Part shown: positions 28,862-41,304 of the stretch, piece after piece
How positions within the stretch are numbered: the first letter of the stretch is position 1
Layout: every line of letters starts with the position of its first letter
Translations under genes and position numbers: made by a program
From: Aporrectodea caliginosa
Lineage: Eukaryota; Annelida; Clitellata; Crassiclitellata; Lumbricidae
Direction of reading: 5' to 3'
DNA: 64,000 nucleotides
Assembly: GCA_020284085.1 (NCBI GenBank)
Contig: JACEVL010000482.1
Span: 267,001-331,000 of the forward strand
The notes under the pieces: model-generated
What the model saw: the letters and a program-made list of their open reading frames with translations, nothing else
Database searches by the model: none
Told to the model about the DNA's origin: nothing

Positions 28862-29922
28862 CGAAGAAAATTATTGTTGAACGCTTATAGCCCAATTGTT
28901 GTAGCATATTCAAATTTTAAATAATTCAGCATTAAAACGTTAAACTTTAGTTACTTTACTAATCTTTAAAGATTTGGAAGTACAGATCAGCTAGGCCTAC
29001 TCAGAACATCATGAACATGTAAGCCTATGCTAATAAGACGCACGACATTACAGAAACAGTCAACCAGACCTCTGAGACCTACACTTGTAGGCCTATGCTA
29101 TACATAACCGCTGGTCCGCTTCATGTCAAAATTGAACTTTCGACATATCGGTGACCGCCGGCTTTAGATCAATAAAATTCTGCAGTTGGGACATTTTTTG
29201 AACAAATAGGCCTATATCTACAACGGCGTCAAGGTTCGTCTTCCTCGTTCTGTCCTTGTGAATGAACAGGACAGCTAGATCAGACCTGGGACTAATATAG
29301 AACAAGAATATCATCCGCAGCATTGTCTTGCAAGACTTCCTCGTTTTGAACATTTACAGAAACATCGTTCACATCCTGCAATTCACTAGCATTATTATCG
29401 TTCAGAACTACAACGTCGGCGTTAACAGTCAAATGATCAAATCAGTCTGCTTAATGCGTTTTCCGCCAGATTTATTTCCGAAGAAATCTTCAATGTTGCA
29501 GCGCCTCAGTGTTAGGCCTATCTATTTATTTCTTTGCTAATGTATTATAACATTGACGCAATTCGTAAACAACTAAAATAGGTTAGTTTCGCGAAGAAAT
29601 CGACGGAACACTATTACAGACCTATTGTACTTATTTCCACACATTTCTAAGGCAACTGCCGCAAAGAATAGGCTACTTAAGGATTTCAATTTTAGAGTTT
29701 ACATCATAGACTTCTATTGACATAGATAGGCCTACTATAGATAAAATGTTAAAAGTTGAAAAGATGTAATAATTACACCAGTGATCTTATGGGACAGATG
29801 TTGATGTTTGAAATGTAAACATATTAAAAGTTCCAAAGAAGTTTTGGCAGGTCATTAAGCAGGTCGGGAGCAACATAGGCAGGTCAAATGACCTGCTGCG
29901 ACCTGCTGTAGCGCCGCCACTG
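28712..29922. mobile_element. hAT-type non-autonomous element (1.2 kb)
   Basis: Inverted ends CAGTGGCGGCGCCAG and (reversed) CAGTGGCGGCGCTACAG, with perfect 8-bp duplications TTGACCCA (28704-28711, 29923-29930). AGCAGGTCG-type motifs are clustered just inside both ends in inverted orientation, as expected of transposase-binding subterminal repeats. The interior is AT-rich with a (TA)n run at about 28820-28860 and no transposase. Confidence 0.85.
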
Positions 29923-30384
29923 TTGACCCACCCACCCAAAGTGCGTCTATCTCCTTACAATAGGTACTGAATGCAGCTGCCTGGCTATAGCTAATAGCCT
30001 CCCTCCCCGTTTCTCCGATATCTCGACCTACACCTACAGATAATTTACAGCGAAAGACGTTTATTGTTAGAATGTTGTACTCGTATTGACATTAACTGTT
30101 GATTGTTGTTACGATGTAGGCCTACACCAGAGTGCGGATATGCAATTGGTTTAATAAAGAATATAGGCTACTTACTTAGGCTACTTTACAAACGAACACC
30201 ACGCTGGCTCCTTCTTACTGCTCGTATCCGGGTTCTCATCTTCATGTAGGCCTACAGATCTTACCTAGGCCTTACTCCTAAGTATCCCGGTACCAGCGTC
30301 TCTGTTCGTCCACCGATCTCGACAGCCTCTCTTCGTCCCCTTCGATTACTGGATCGTCTACCCGGTACCTTTTCGCCCCTCGTG

Positions 30385-30824
30385 CAGTGGCGTACGGAGC
30401 TTAAATGCCGCCCGGGGCGACGGCCCAAAATACCGCCCTTGGCACTTAATTTTGGAAATTTCCGGAAAATTTTCTTTATTACTCCCGCCAAATTTTTTGT
30501 TGTTGCTTTCCCCTCTTTTTTTCAAAAACAGATTCCTCTCCTCATGCTCATCTACTATACTATAATTGAATTGTCAGAAGCCGCCCTGTTCTGCGCCCGG
30601 GGGCCGACCCCCCGCCCCCTCATTACGCCACTGTATGCTATTTATTGGATTATTTTTCTTCCTGTCCTTCCTTCTTTGTCTACTTTTATTACTTTCTCTT
30701 ATACTTTTTCAATTTTTTCCTGCATTCACTCCTTTTATTTTTCTTCAACCCTATTTTGCCACCCCTGCTCAAGTGCCGCCCGGGGCGACTCGCCCCCCCC
30801 TGCCCCCCGTACGGTACGCCACTG
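30385..30824. mobile_element. hAT-type miniature, possibly composite (440 bp)
   Basis: Ends CAGTGGCGTACGG and (reversed) CAGTGGCGTACCG, with perfect 8-bp duplications CCCTCGTG (30377-30384, 30825-30832). An additional internal end-like sequence ATTACGCCACTG stops at 30633, so a second element end seems embedded. GCCGCCCGGGGCGA is repeated near both ends. Confidence 0.85.
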
Positions 30825-30895
30825 CCCTCGTGTGAGGACTGCTATGGCTAAATCCAGAGCCTTTGCTTGTAGGCCTATTGGCCTTACACTGTGGA

Positions 30896-32459
30896 TAGGG
30901 TTGCCAGGTGTCCGGTATTTAGATAATTTGTCCGGTCAGAAATTTCAGACGTTACCGGACATGGCGGTGTCCGGTAGGCTAATAAAGACCCGTCCGTCAT
31001 TGTGGGCTGCCTGAACCGGCGACGGGCCTGGCATGACCGAGGTTTAGTTCATTTCTTAACCTCAATAATGTGCTTCCCAAGTATTGCTGTTCTCTCTGTC
31101 TTAACCTATGTAAGGTATGTAAGTACGGAGGGGCTGGATGGGGTAGACCATGAACTTCTGGATATTATTAATCAAGAAGTCCATGGGTAGACACACAACA
31201 TCGACAGACCACGGAAGATTCTCATAACCCCGAATTAACCCTAATTCTGTCTGTCTGTGCTGTCTGTCTGTCTGTCTCTCTCTCTCTCGCTTTGGATACA
31301 GTCAATGAGTCATCCAGGCTCATCCTAGATATGATACCCCCATCCGAGGCATATCCATCATCACATTGGGATGATTGGGACACACCCGGCCTGGCATACA
31401 GCTCATGCTTCAAGAGTTTAATTGTAGTACTGTATGCCGGTATATCAAATTTCTAGTGCACATCAAAATCACACAGCGTTTGGAATAGGCATATATATAA
31501 AATTTGAAGTAAGCCTATTTACTTTAAGTAGACCTACTACTGTAGGCAACAGCGTACAGGCACGCCATGAATACTGCTAGCTCAGCGTCAAAAATTCAGT
31601 GACTGAAGAGCGCTACGATTCTGACGAAGGTTCTGACGCAGGTAATGTGGACGATGAAGTGCCACGTGAAAACAGCGACTCGTCGAGCCTACTTCAGTAC
31701 GCAGTGAATTGAGCATCTTCTTTAACATAAAATGCAGCTGTACAGAGTTCAGAGACCTCGTCATTAGACACAATTAAACGTTTGATCAGAGCTGCACAGT
31801 CGGACTTGAAGTACATTCGCAAGGGTGGTAGGGACCGTAGGGTGCAGCTTCCTTGACGATTTGAAGTTGAACAAAGAACACTTCCGAACATGTGAGTTGC
31901 CAGATAGGCCCTATTACATTCACAGTTTTTTTTGTCTTGAATGAATGACTTAATTTGGACTTCTTATCATGGACACAAAAATTATTATCAAAAAGTCAAC
32001 ATGTATAGCATAAGATGATGAACTGGAAAGTATGATTGTCTAATGACTATTTGTATTAGGTGACCCTAGCTGTTAGCGGAACCTTTGGTTCTTTTTGGTT
32101 TACCCATTGTCACTGAATGTACAAGAGTGTCTACCTTTATGTTTGAACTGTTATGGTGAACAATAAAATATATTGATTGATTTATTGACAGGGAATCAAT
32201 CATTCAATGTCAATGATTGATTTGACAGCTGTTTTAACTTTTTAAACTAAGTTCGCTAACTTTTCAAGTTTTACTCCTGTTTCGTTATCTTTGGTCAGCA
32301 CTCAGCCTCAGAGGGCTTTGCCCCTCTAACCCTCTGAGGGCCCTGACCACTGACCAGAGGTTTTCAACGCCCTTGGGCCACTCTGGGGACACTGCCCCAG
32401 ACTCTTGTAACGCGCTCGCAATTGTCCGGTAATTTCCTGAAGACAACCTGACAACCCTA
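30896..32459. mobile_element. Possible TIR element with TAGGGTTGCCAGG ends
   Basis: The left end TAGGGTTGCCAGGTGTCCGG is mirrored by the right end (reversed TAGGGTTGTCAGG ... TTACCGGACAA). No target duplication is visible (ACTGTGGA versus ACCTCAGT). The interior holds a (CTGT)n run at 31245-31290 and short frames only. A rearranged or chimeric element is likely. Confidence 0.35.
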
Positions 32460-33234
32460 ACCTCAGTTCGCTCTTCGATTCTGTGAGGGGTCTAGCTGCA
32501 TCTCTCCGCTGTCTTAAATCCTGTCTGTTATCTCGGGGTATATCACACTGGGAGCGCTTCTGATTGGTGCGAGAGGCGCTTTAGAAATCTTCAAGTAGGT
32601 CTACAATTAGTCTACAATACATAGGCCTACATGCATACTATAGCCTACGTCCGTATCATTTAAACTTTTTAAAGCATTGCATCCTGTAATATTAATTAAA
32701 TTGAGTAAATTCGTTGTGCACACATATGTATCCTGCTAATACGGTTGCGTTAAATAATTATAAGGGTCGTAATTATAGACCTATACGGCGAATATATATG
32801 CGAGGAACGATGCACTTATGGAGGAAAGAATTCAGTTCAAGACCTAGGCTAACTGGACGATCTGATGGGCGGTGTAGATTAAAGAGCTATGGGCTATGTG
32901 TATAGGCTACACGTACACGTTTTCATTTTTCATCGAATTGGTCGGGTGAGATGGTAGGCCTATCCTTCATCACTGCTCTGCATTTGAATGGGCGCCACGC
33001 CACTTTAAGTCCTCGTGTACGGACCGTGCTAGCTCGAGATTTAAATCTATCAAAATAAGCCAGCATCGGGAAGCGAACCGCGAACCTCATGCATGCTCTC
33101 GTACACAGAGACGCATGAGACGTGATGAACCTACACTCCAACCAATGTATAGCTAACTGTGTCAGTTCCAGTTACTAGTCAGCCTAGTCGCCGATCACTA
33201 CGCTTTGATGCCTGTGAAGATATGCGGCCACCGC
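32460..33234. other. Spacer with a LINE/SINE-type tail
   Basis: GAGAGGCGCTTTAGAAATC at about 32569-32587 matches the CR1/L2-type tail. No gene seen. Confidence 0.4.
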
Positions 33235-33555
33235 GAGTCCCTTAATTGCTTCCGCACATCATCATCATGCAGCGCCGAGCATTCTCTGTCGTGACTCGAT
33301 CGTTGGTCCAACAGCCTGAAATTACTTGCCATCTTTCCTTCGCCTATCTTGGTGTTAGGTTGTCCTGTTGTTTTATTGCTGTTGAAGTTTTTGTACTTCA
33401 CACAAAATACCTAATTATGACTCATATTTTGTCCATTTACCAGGTAAAAAAACAAATATCGCATGCGCATTGTTAACAGCGTAAAGGTTTCAGAAGATAT
33501 CATGTTACCAAAGCATGGTAGTCATTCAAGTCGCTGAGCAAAATTAAATGCATAG
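33235..33555. repeat. 321-bp segment, inverted copy of 44570-44890
   Basis: Reads from GAGTCCCTTAATTG to AAATGCATAG and appears identical, in inverse orientation, to the right interior end of the TTAA transposon. Here it has no transposon termini or flanking duplication and lies about 1.1 kb upstream of the 34630 gene, so it is the better candidate for the source copy. Confidence 0.85.
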
Positions 33556-34629
33556 GTTTCTGTATGCATGCAGAATTTGCAGATATTATCAGTTAGCTGC
33601 CCGGTAGACGTCTATGTAAGTCTGTTCAGTTCTGTATTGAAACTATAACATAATATATCCTGTACGGTTATGTCGGTTATTGGTGTAGGCCTATACAATA
33701 TGCCAACAACTTAATTATATCCTAGGTTATTTATTATGGTGTGTATGTGCGCGAGCGCGACTGTGTGCATCGTGTGCGTATGCGTGTGCGTGCGCGTGTG
33801 CGTCTGTGTGTGGTACAACTTACAAGCATGCTGTACGTAGAATGTTAGCCACGGGTCACGTTGTCGTTGAGGAACACTTTTCGCGACAAGCTGAAACAAG
33901 TTTCCGACATTCGGCGACGGATTTGAGCAGAAAATACGAAACAGACGCCAGCGTATACACACGTGCACAGACAGACACATCCAGCCATACAACCAGACAG
34001 AGACAAACAGACGCGATAGAGATCAATTGGCTGGCGGCCTCTTTCAAGACCACAGGTCAACAGGGTTGCCGCTTAGACACGATCGCGGAGCTTTCTCATA
34101 GTTATGCTTGCCTATAGCGTACAAGTAGACCGAACACTTAAGCAGGATTTATATATAGTTGAACAGCTTCAAATGAACGCCTGTGACAATATATTTATGG
34201 CCTTATTGTTGCATTTTGAGGTTTTTCGTGTGCATGCATTCGTTCTGTGACTCGATCAGGATATCGTTCTCGTTTCCTGCAGACAAATTATTCTAAACGA
34301 TGTCTTTCGAACTATAGGCTGCTGTGTACATGTATTTATATACAGTTGCCCAAGTATTTCAACTGGCGTGCCTCGACCTGTCTTGCAGATCCGATTAAAT
34401 AGGTCTATCGTCTTTCGGAATATTCTGGGTCTAGGATGTTTTGGTTCTATAATTGCAACACAGTAGAAATGTACGGTTTGTTTATGGCCATTAAGCTGGC
34501 GCCTTAGAAGTCGATTACTTTCATTTGGTTATTGCTACTGTTAACTGTAAGAATCATCGGCGGATATCTTGAACGAGCGCCATATGAATCGTGTATTCAA
34601 TTGGCTGATGGGTGGATATTGGGAATTGT
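33556..34629. other. Upstream region of the TQT-protein gene
   Basis: No exon seen. A GT-rich run (TGTGTATGTGCG..., 33739-33812) and a TATTTATATACAG motif (34331) are present. A promoter is expected here but cannot be placed. Confidence 0.3.
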
Positions 34630-37065
34630 ATGGGTGGAAATCGGAGGAACAGAGATAGAACTGGACTTCTGGAAAAGTTCTCCATGTCTTCCGCAACGGA
34701 TCTAACGAAGGCCTGGCTCGACAGCCTGCCAACGGACGTCGACGAACCAACGCCCGTCACTCGTGCCCCCCATCGCTCGACCGAACCTCGAACCCACAAC
34801 GCTCGAGACGAAGACGACCTCGTCCTTCTTTCCTCCTCCGCCACTGCAGCCCACCCTCTTCGGAGACCACAATCACGTGGTGACACGAACAGTCACGTTA
34901 AACGCCCCTTGGTCAAGGTCTCCACTTCAGCGCAATCTACATCCGGAGTTGCTGGTAGAAGTGGTAAAATCAAGACCTCGCAGCCCAATGACGACGAATC
35001 CAGCGATGTCGACAAGGCCTTCGAAAAACTCCTTGGCGACTTTTCGGTTCCGCGAGAGACAGCGGAAGTGGGGAAGGTGACAAGAACCGAAGCCGGATAC
35101 ACGTCATCTCAGCAAGAATTGGAGGATGGCAGAAGAGACGGAAAGACATCTAAGTATTTGTTGAGTAGGCCTACAATCATCAAGGGACGTACTGGTCATA
35201 GAAAACTGCCCGTGGTTGACGGAAGAAACCAATCCAACACGAGACAAGAAAGGTCCGGGGTAGAGGAAGCAACAGAAGAAGTAAGGGAAGAAAGAAAGGA
35301 AACGGGTCCAAAGCGTTCCGATAGAGACGTGGGAAACCTACGACGTAATAGCACGAGTCCCTCGTATCGTGGTCCAGTAAAAGCCTTCTACGAATACAAA
35401 CCTCAAGACTTCTCAACACAAACACTGATTGTCTCAGAATCAGATGCAGTCAGAGACTCGGCGTTTAGGAAACCATTTCGCAATTCTGTTGCATCTTCAA
35501 CCGACCGTACCTACCAATCAAGTCGAGACTTTGCCACACAGACTTTCGGGCAAATGGTGACCACGTCAATGGCCAACTCAGAAGCACAGACAGAAATCAG
35601 CGCTGTGACTAAACCAGACGAAATGCTTAAAAATTCTCTGATAAATATCAGGGAACCAGCCGAAAAATACTTGAGACAGCATTCGCTAGAGAGCACAAGA
35701 CGTAGCGTCGCTTCGTCACGTGACAAGATGGCGGCAGACGACATTTCAAGATGTCGTACAAATTCATCAAAATCGCTTCAAAAGGATTTAGAAACTTCGA
35801 GGAAGTCGAATAGTAGAGTACTAAATGAAAGTTTCGATAACTCCGTCGAGAAATGGTCGAAGAAAGACGTTCGCTCAGCAGAGAATACAGTCGTTGAAGC
35901 AGACCGATTTGACGTTCACAGCAAAGGAATCCCAACGGCTGACACGTCTTCTGTGAAATCGCGATCATTGTCAGGCACAAGCAATAGTAGGCGCCTCATG
36001 AGTCTAATGCTGGAAGAGGTCAAAGCTTTGAAAAGCTTCGTCCAGACACATCTCGATGAACGCCAAACAACGGAGCGAGTTGAAACGAGCCGGACACGAG
36101 CAAAGCAGAGCTTGGAAGAAAAAGATCCTGATTTCGACAGTGCTGTGGAACTGGCGATTATCGATAAAACGGCCAAGAAAAGGGAATCTGACAGATCCAA
36201 GCACAGGTCGCACAAGGGGTCAAACAGGTCACGTAGGCATCACTCACGTCACAGGCGAACAGAAGACGAGGAAAATGAAGACGAATACAGTCGAAGAAGA
36301 CGTTCACCAACGCGAGAGAAAACATGGGACGATAGTCATCGAAGAACCAGCGTCGAAGATATGAGAAATCGCTATTTATCGATGGCAGACGAACGACGAC
36401 ACCTCGAATCAGCCTATAATACCTTTCCACACGATACCCACCCATCAAATTACCACCGTTTCATACAAGCACCCGGAGTGAATCCGACCGTCTATCAGTC
36501 CCCATTTCAGCTGTACCAGAATCGACATGTGGTTCCGTTTCAAGGCTACGGTCAACCGCCGACTATGCTGCCATCCTATCAAGCAGACTTTGGAAATCGT
36601 CTTGGCTACGCACCGATGAATACACACCCCTTGATGTATTCAGTGCCAGCCGACCATACCTTTCCACTGCGAGTTCCATTTCCGAATTCGGTTGCTGCGG
36701 TGTCAACAATGGACCCAGCCACCTACCAGGCGACTGTTCGCCCTGCATTGACATTTGTTCCGGCAGGTGTGACTGTGACACCCATGGGGCAAACGATACA
36801 GTCGACCCAGAGCGCCTGGAGCTCTCGGGGTCAGTTTGTAACCAAGGACAGTGAAACAGTGAATCCGAATATAGGGAGCCTAGTTACTAATGGAAGGGGA
36901 AATGTGCGTGCCATGAGGAATGAGTCTTCAACTCGCCACAGCTTCCGAAGTGGAAGTCAACCGAGAAAACTAATGAACTCGCTTAATGATGCACTCAGAG
37001 AGGCGCAGGGAATCAGAAGTCTGACAGAACGACTTGGAAAAGACACCCAGCTGCCTTCTTTCTGA
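34630..37065 (+). CDS. Large disordered protein with TQT (LC8-type) motifs, unidentified
   Basis: 811 codons from the first ATG in an open frame; a later Met (SMSSATDL) is also possible, and an upstream exon cannot be ruled out. No globular domain is visible. Features by residue: Ser/Thr/Arg-rich N-terminus; DFSTQTL (about 260) and DFATQTF (about 300), which fit the dynein light chain LC8 anchor motif, plus a related EAQTE (about 318); a helical, probably coiled-coil segment at 453-490 (RRLMSLMLEEVKALKSFV); a basic Arg/His/Ser cluster (523-560); a Pro/Tyr/Gln-rich region (610-730); and a conserved-looking helix near the C-terminus (LMNSLNDALREAQGIRSLT). Together they suggest a cytoskeletal or centrosomal scaffold. 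A distant AKNA-like relationship crossed my mind from the last helix, but I cannot support it. Confidence 0.7.
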   Translation: MGGNRRNRDRTGLLEKFSMSSATDLTKAWLDSLPTDVDEPTPVTRAPHRSTEPRTHNARDEDDLVLLSSSATAAHPLRRPQSRGDTNSHVKRPLVKVSTSAQSTSGVAGRSGKIKTSQPNDDESSDVDKAFEKLLGDFSVPRETAEVGKVTRTEAGYTSSQQELEDGRRDGKTSKYLLSRPTIIKGRTGHRKLPVVDGRNQSNTRQERSGVEEATEEVREERKETGPKRSDRDVGNLRRNSTSPSYRGPVKAFYEYKPQDFSTQTLIVSESDAVRDSAFRKPFRNSVASSTDRTYQSSRDFATQTFGQMVTTSMANSEAQTEISAVTKPDEMLKNSLINIREPAEKYLRQHSLESTRRSVASSRDKMAADDISRCRTNSSKSLQKDLETSRKSNSRVLNESFDNSVEKWSKKDVRSAENTVVEADRFDVHSKGIPTADTSSVKSRSLSGTSNSRRLMSLMLEEVKALKSFVQTHLDERQTTERVETSRTRAKQSLEEKDPDFDSAVELAIIDKTAKKRESDRSKHRSHKGSNRSRRHHSRHRRTEDEENEDEYSRRRRSPTREKTWDDSHRRTSVEDMRNRYLSMADERRHLESAYNTFPHDTHPSNYHRFIQAPGVNPTVYQSPFQLYQNRHVVPFQGYGQPPTMLPSYQADFGNRLGYAPMNTHPLMYSVPADHTFPLRVPFPNSVAAVSTMDPATYQATVRPALTFVPAGVTVTPMGQTIQSTQSAWSSRGQFVTKDSETVNPNIGSLVTNGRGNVRAMRNESSTRHSFRSGSQPRKLMNSLNDALREAQGIRSLTERLGKDTQLPSF

Positions 37066-37507
37066 CAGCCCCCTACTGAAGTTTAAAAAGTTCTAGGCTT
37101 ACTAATGGAAGAGGAAACGCCAAGAGGAAATAGATAATACAGAAAACACCATCTACAACCAAAACAGACAAAGACTTGTGAAATGTGATTAAGCTGAATA
37201 TTAATTAACTGCAGTATAACCACAATTTAAGAATATTGTTTCAAAAGCGTATATCAACAATTAAACTGGTGCTGCTTATTAGTGCATGATATAGGCTATG
37301 TGCTAACTGCTAAGCATGCATCTAGCAGAAATACATAGCTCTATTATAGGTCTAATGCTAATAGGTCTAGAGTAAAAATATTAAATATTTGAATGTATGT
37401 AGGCCCTATTATAAAAATTATGTCTACGTTATGTTAAATTAATGCAGTTTATATACTTTATGTATACATATATATATATATAATTATATATACAATGATG
37501 TAGCGTG

Positions 37508-37539
<32 letters not shown>

Positions 37540-40138
37540 AGCTACATCATTGTAGTGTGTGGATGTGCTTGTGCTCAAGGCATCACTTGGCTGATGGTGT
37601 GCCATCGATTGGTGCCTTGCGCATTAGACATCGGCGCGATGGAAGTACACGTAGGCTAACTAATTAGTAATTACCAATATAAAAATAATATACATATAAA
37701 TAATTATATATATGTATATATATATACATCTGCTGCTTTATTATTTTATGAGCAGTGGTGATTATAGTGAAATAGTGGGGAAGGTGGCATTAGACTGAAT
37801 TATAAACGCTTGTTATTACCTATGGTGCTACATGACTATAGTAGACTGTGCGCCGCATAGCGAACGTTAAGGAAGTACTCTTAAAACGAATACTCTTGTA
37901 GGGCCTATTAGGCTATAGGCTTGCATTAGTTTCGGATTTGAACATCATTTGACAATTTTTAACACATTGCCCAATAGGTAATTTGTAAACTACATGTACA
38001 TACTGGTCGTTTATCGACTTACACGTCACCGGTTCTATTTTAAAATTAGACTGATTGGTGAAAATATTAATTTAGATTTGAAGCTTTAAGAGTTAGTCGT
38101 AATATAGGCCTAATAGCGAATCGAAACTAAATTAGAAGGCCAATCACATTTTGGAAGAGTACGCCGTGACTTAGAGACATGTAACTTAGATGATGTAGTC
38201 TATACTCTATAGGCCTAAGTGCTTTTTCTACAGAAAAGGTTCTGGAACAGAACAAATTCAGATTATTTTAACAACGTCAAATGAAGTCTGAGGTAGGCCT
38301 ACGATGTAGGCCTATTGATGGACGGTGGACCATAGGGGCATAGCCTATTTATGTTAATATTTTTATGTTATATATATATATATATATATATATCCATAAA
38401 CACTGAAAACACTGAAATTAGAGTAAAGCAACTAAGAGTATAAGGCAAATAGGTTAACTGGCTTTTACTCACCGTTTATTGGTTTCTCGACCATAAAGAT
38501 TTCGATTGGGCTTCTCTAGCAGATTACGATGCTTGACTACGTTTTCATGTGTAGCGATCATCAATATTGATGTGCATTATGAAAGGACGCCATAGGCCTA
38601 TAAGTCATTAGATTAGGTCATTAAACAGTAACTATATAGATAGGCCTAAGCTAGTGAACTTAACTGAACAGCGGGAGCGCCTCTGAGTAGAACCCTTGAA
38701 GAGGCGCTATAGCCTAAATTGATTGATTGATTGATTAGTCTGGGTAGCAAAGGAGAAGTGACCGTGGTCAAATGCACTTTATAAACTTACATTACCTACA
38801 ATTGCTATCTGTCAAAGTTTAAAACGGATCGTAGGCCTATATGCAGCGGAACCCCGAGTTAACCCACAGTGTGGTATTTTGCTCATATCTTGACGTATAC
38901 ATAGGCCTGTCGGTTGTGACAAGGGAGACATTCTGAACTTCTGTTGGGTTTGAAAACGTGCTCGACTTTGTCAAATCATCGATTTTTTTAGCTAGGCCTA
39001 ATATTAGAGCTAAGGCGACTATAGAGACTAATGCACTTTGAAACGAATCAGCAGTAAAGGCCATCTGAATATGACAATATGAAGATTAAGTATAGCATTT
39101 AATTAGCTTATGAAATCTTAATAATGATCTTATCTGCATCGTAGCAACAATAGTAGTCATGCTAAATAATAACGCAGTATAGGCCTATTGGCGTTCGTGA
39201 ATATCGTTAAGCAAGCTATCAGAGGTAAGTAGTACTCCAGCGCCGTATATTGAGGGCGACATTTCCCATTGATTATATAATTATTTGACATTGTATACCG
39301 CGTCTCCACTGAAGGTAATGCCGCCTTGTGACAGTAGGCTTACACGTTTTCCCGTAGCGACCGTATGACCTCGATCGACTATGCTCAGTTTTCAAATGAA
39401 TTGATTCGGGATAGATCAACGGTTTTCAGAAGATAGTGCGCGTACCACTAGTGGCCAGGTGTCGCCAAGTGTTATGCGAAAATTAAAAAAATTCTATGAT
39501 TTTATGCCCATCTTTTCCACCATGCGCTTCTTTTGCTTTAAAATGTTCTGTGTTTAACTTTACGTTGTTTCCCTTAATAATTAATTGCGAGGGGACTTCG
39601 CGCTCTATTGTTGTTTTTGAGCTGACCTTTGCTGGTGGTACGCCAACATTCGATTTCTTTACCTGGTGGTAGCCTGGTAGGCCCTACAATAAAATAACGT
39701 TTTAAACCCGCTGGGGTAGATCCTTCACCACGAATGGTGAATGGTCCGACACCCATTCAAACAATGGACGTCAGATCGTGTTAGGCCGATATTTAAATCT
39801 CTGCGTTGAGCCACCGTCAGTATGCAAACCGGAAATCTCACGCACAGATGTGCGTGGGACGTACGCCTATGCTCTCACCCATTGTAGCCAACCGGGCTCT
39901 TCGACCACCTACATCTTTTCTGGATCCCTCTAACGGTCTGCGGTGATTGTTGTTGCACTTCAATCCAACCATAGATTGGTACCTTGAACATAATTGCATA
40001 AATTAAAGCTCAATAAATAGGCTCACGTGCTATATTTATTCAACGCAAGCTAAAGACTCTAAACATTTACTTAATTATATGTTATTCTTTTCCATCGTTC
40101 AGTTCATCTGTCGTGCAGTCGTAGCCCCACGGCGGTCA
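37066..40138. other. AT-rich spacer with TA repeats and a hairpin
   Basis: No gene supported. Contains (TA)n runs at about 37470-37540, 37700-37730 and 38368-38393, and many TAGGCCTA octamers. ATTAAA at about 37259 could serve the upstream gene. GGAGCGCCTCTGAGTAGAAC ... GAGGCGCTAT followed by (GATT)n at 38674-38737 is a SINE/LINE tail. Confidence 0.45.
37492..37553. repeat. TA-filled hairpin
   Basis: ACAATGATGTAGC and its exact reverse complement GCTACATCATTGT enclose an almost pure TA tract, giving a long cruciform-forming palindrome. Confidence 0.6.
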
Positions 40139-40430
40139 TTAAAGCCCAAGGTTTTAGGTTTGGCGGTTTCCCTCGTAGAATGAAGTGACCAACGACTGTA
40201 GGCGGTTCAAGTAAGCATCTGTCGGCCAATGGGCGTTGATTTCATTTTGGTTGACACATCTTACAAGCATAGGCTGCTGAATTTAATTGTATGCATAGCC
40301 TAGGCAACATCGTCCGCTTTGTGGAATGGAGAGGAGGCGCAGGGACGGTCGGTCGATCGGTGGTAGCCCCCACCCTAGGCCCTTCACCCTCCCTCTGGCC
40401 CTCTAGCGGTCGGACGGATGGATGGAGATG

Positions 40431-40528
40431 CATCGCTAGGGCAGACTAGACCCGACAGGGCATACCCCGTACAGGCCCTACCTCGATCAATTGACCACTT
40501 GTATATATATAACCGAGCTGTGGGTCGA
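40431..40528 (+). promoter_or_regulatory. Duplicated promoter-like segment A
   Basis: 98 bp shared at roughly 92% with 42895-42989. It ends with TTGACCACTTGTATATATAT then AACCGAGC, a good TATA box. It lies about 0.78 kb upstream of the first transposon exon. A short hairpin (AGCCAGCTAAGCTGGCT) follows at 40548. Confidence 0.55.
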
Positions 40529-40833
40529 ATAATTTGTGTATACGAAAGCCAGCTAAGCTGGCTAGAGGTCATACCTGTACTTCTAGAATGTATACAAGTT
40601 GTTCCAATTATCCAAATTTACCCCCCATCCACTCATATTACTATGGAGTTCATTGCTATGAAGATACTTACAGGGTTGAGAAACAAGTCTGTAGTTTCTA
40701 TATGCGATTAGATTGCCATGAACAAATACGAACTTACTATTGTGGTAGATGGCGATCAAGAGGAAGCCATACGGGCATTTTTTGCTCACAACAACTGGAA
40801 TTTTGAAAAAATTGGTAATTATGAAGACGATGC

Positions 40834-40869
<36 letters not shown>

Positions 40870-41304
40870 TGAAATTGTATAAATTGTTTTGTGTGGTGAA
40901 CCCTATACAAGTAGGCCCTATTGTTCTTCAGGTAGCGCTATACGTGCGCAAATAAGATTGAAATAAGATTTATAAATATTAAATTAAATTGCATTTATTA
41001 TCCTTGCAAATATTTAGCTCAAACCATGGTATAGAAATACATAGTAATAATAACATCAGCAATGTTAGTATAATGACAACTGATGTGAACAGCAGTAACA
41101 GCAGTAATGATAATAAATGGCCAATTAAAAATGTAATTATTAAAATTACCATGATTATTATTATTACGATATGTAATAAGACAATAAACATATGCATAAC
41201 CCAGCTAAGCTGTCGTTCAAGTCAAGTCGAAAGAGCTAATTGTATGTTGATGACATTATAAATATATCTCCAACCAATCGAAACTGCCTTTGTTCCATTT
41301 GCAG

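Noticed and set aside
30896..32459. Firm call of a hAT element with TAGGGTTGCCAGG ends
   Set aside because: Inverted ends are visible but no flanking duplication and no transposase, so only a low-confidence feature was kept.
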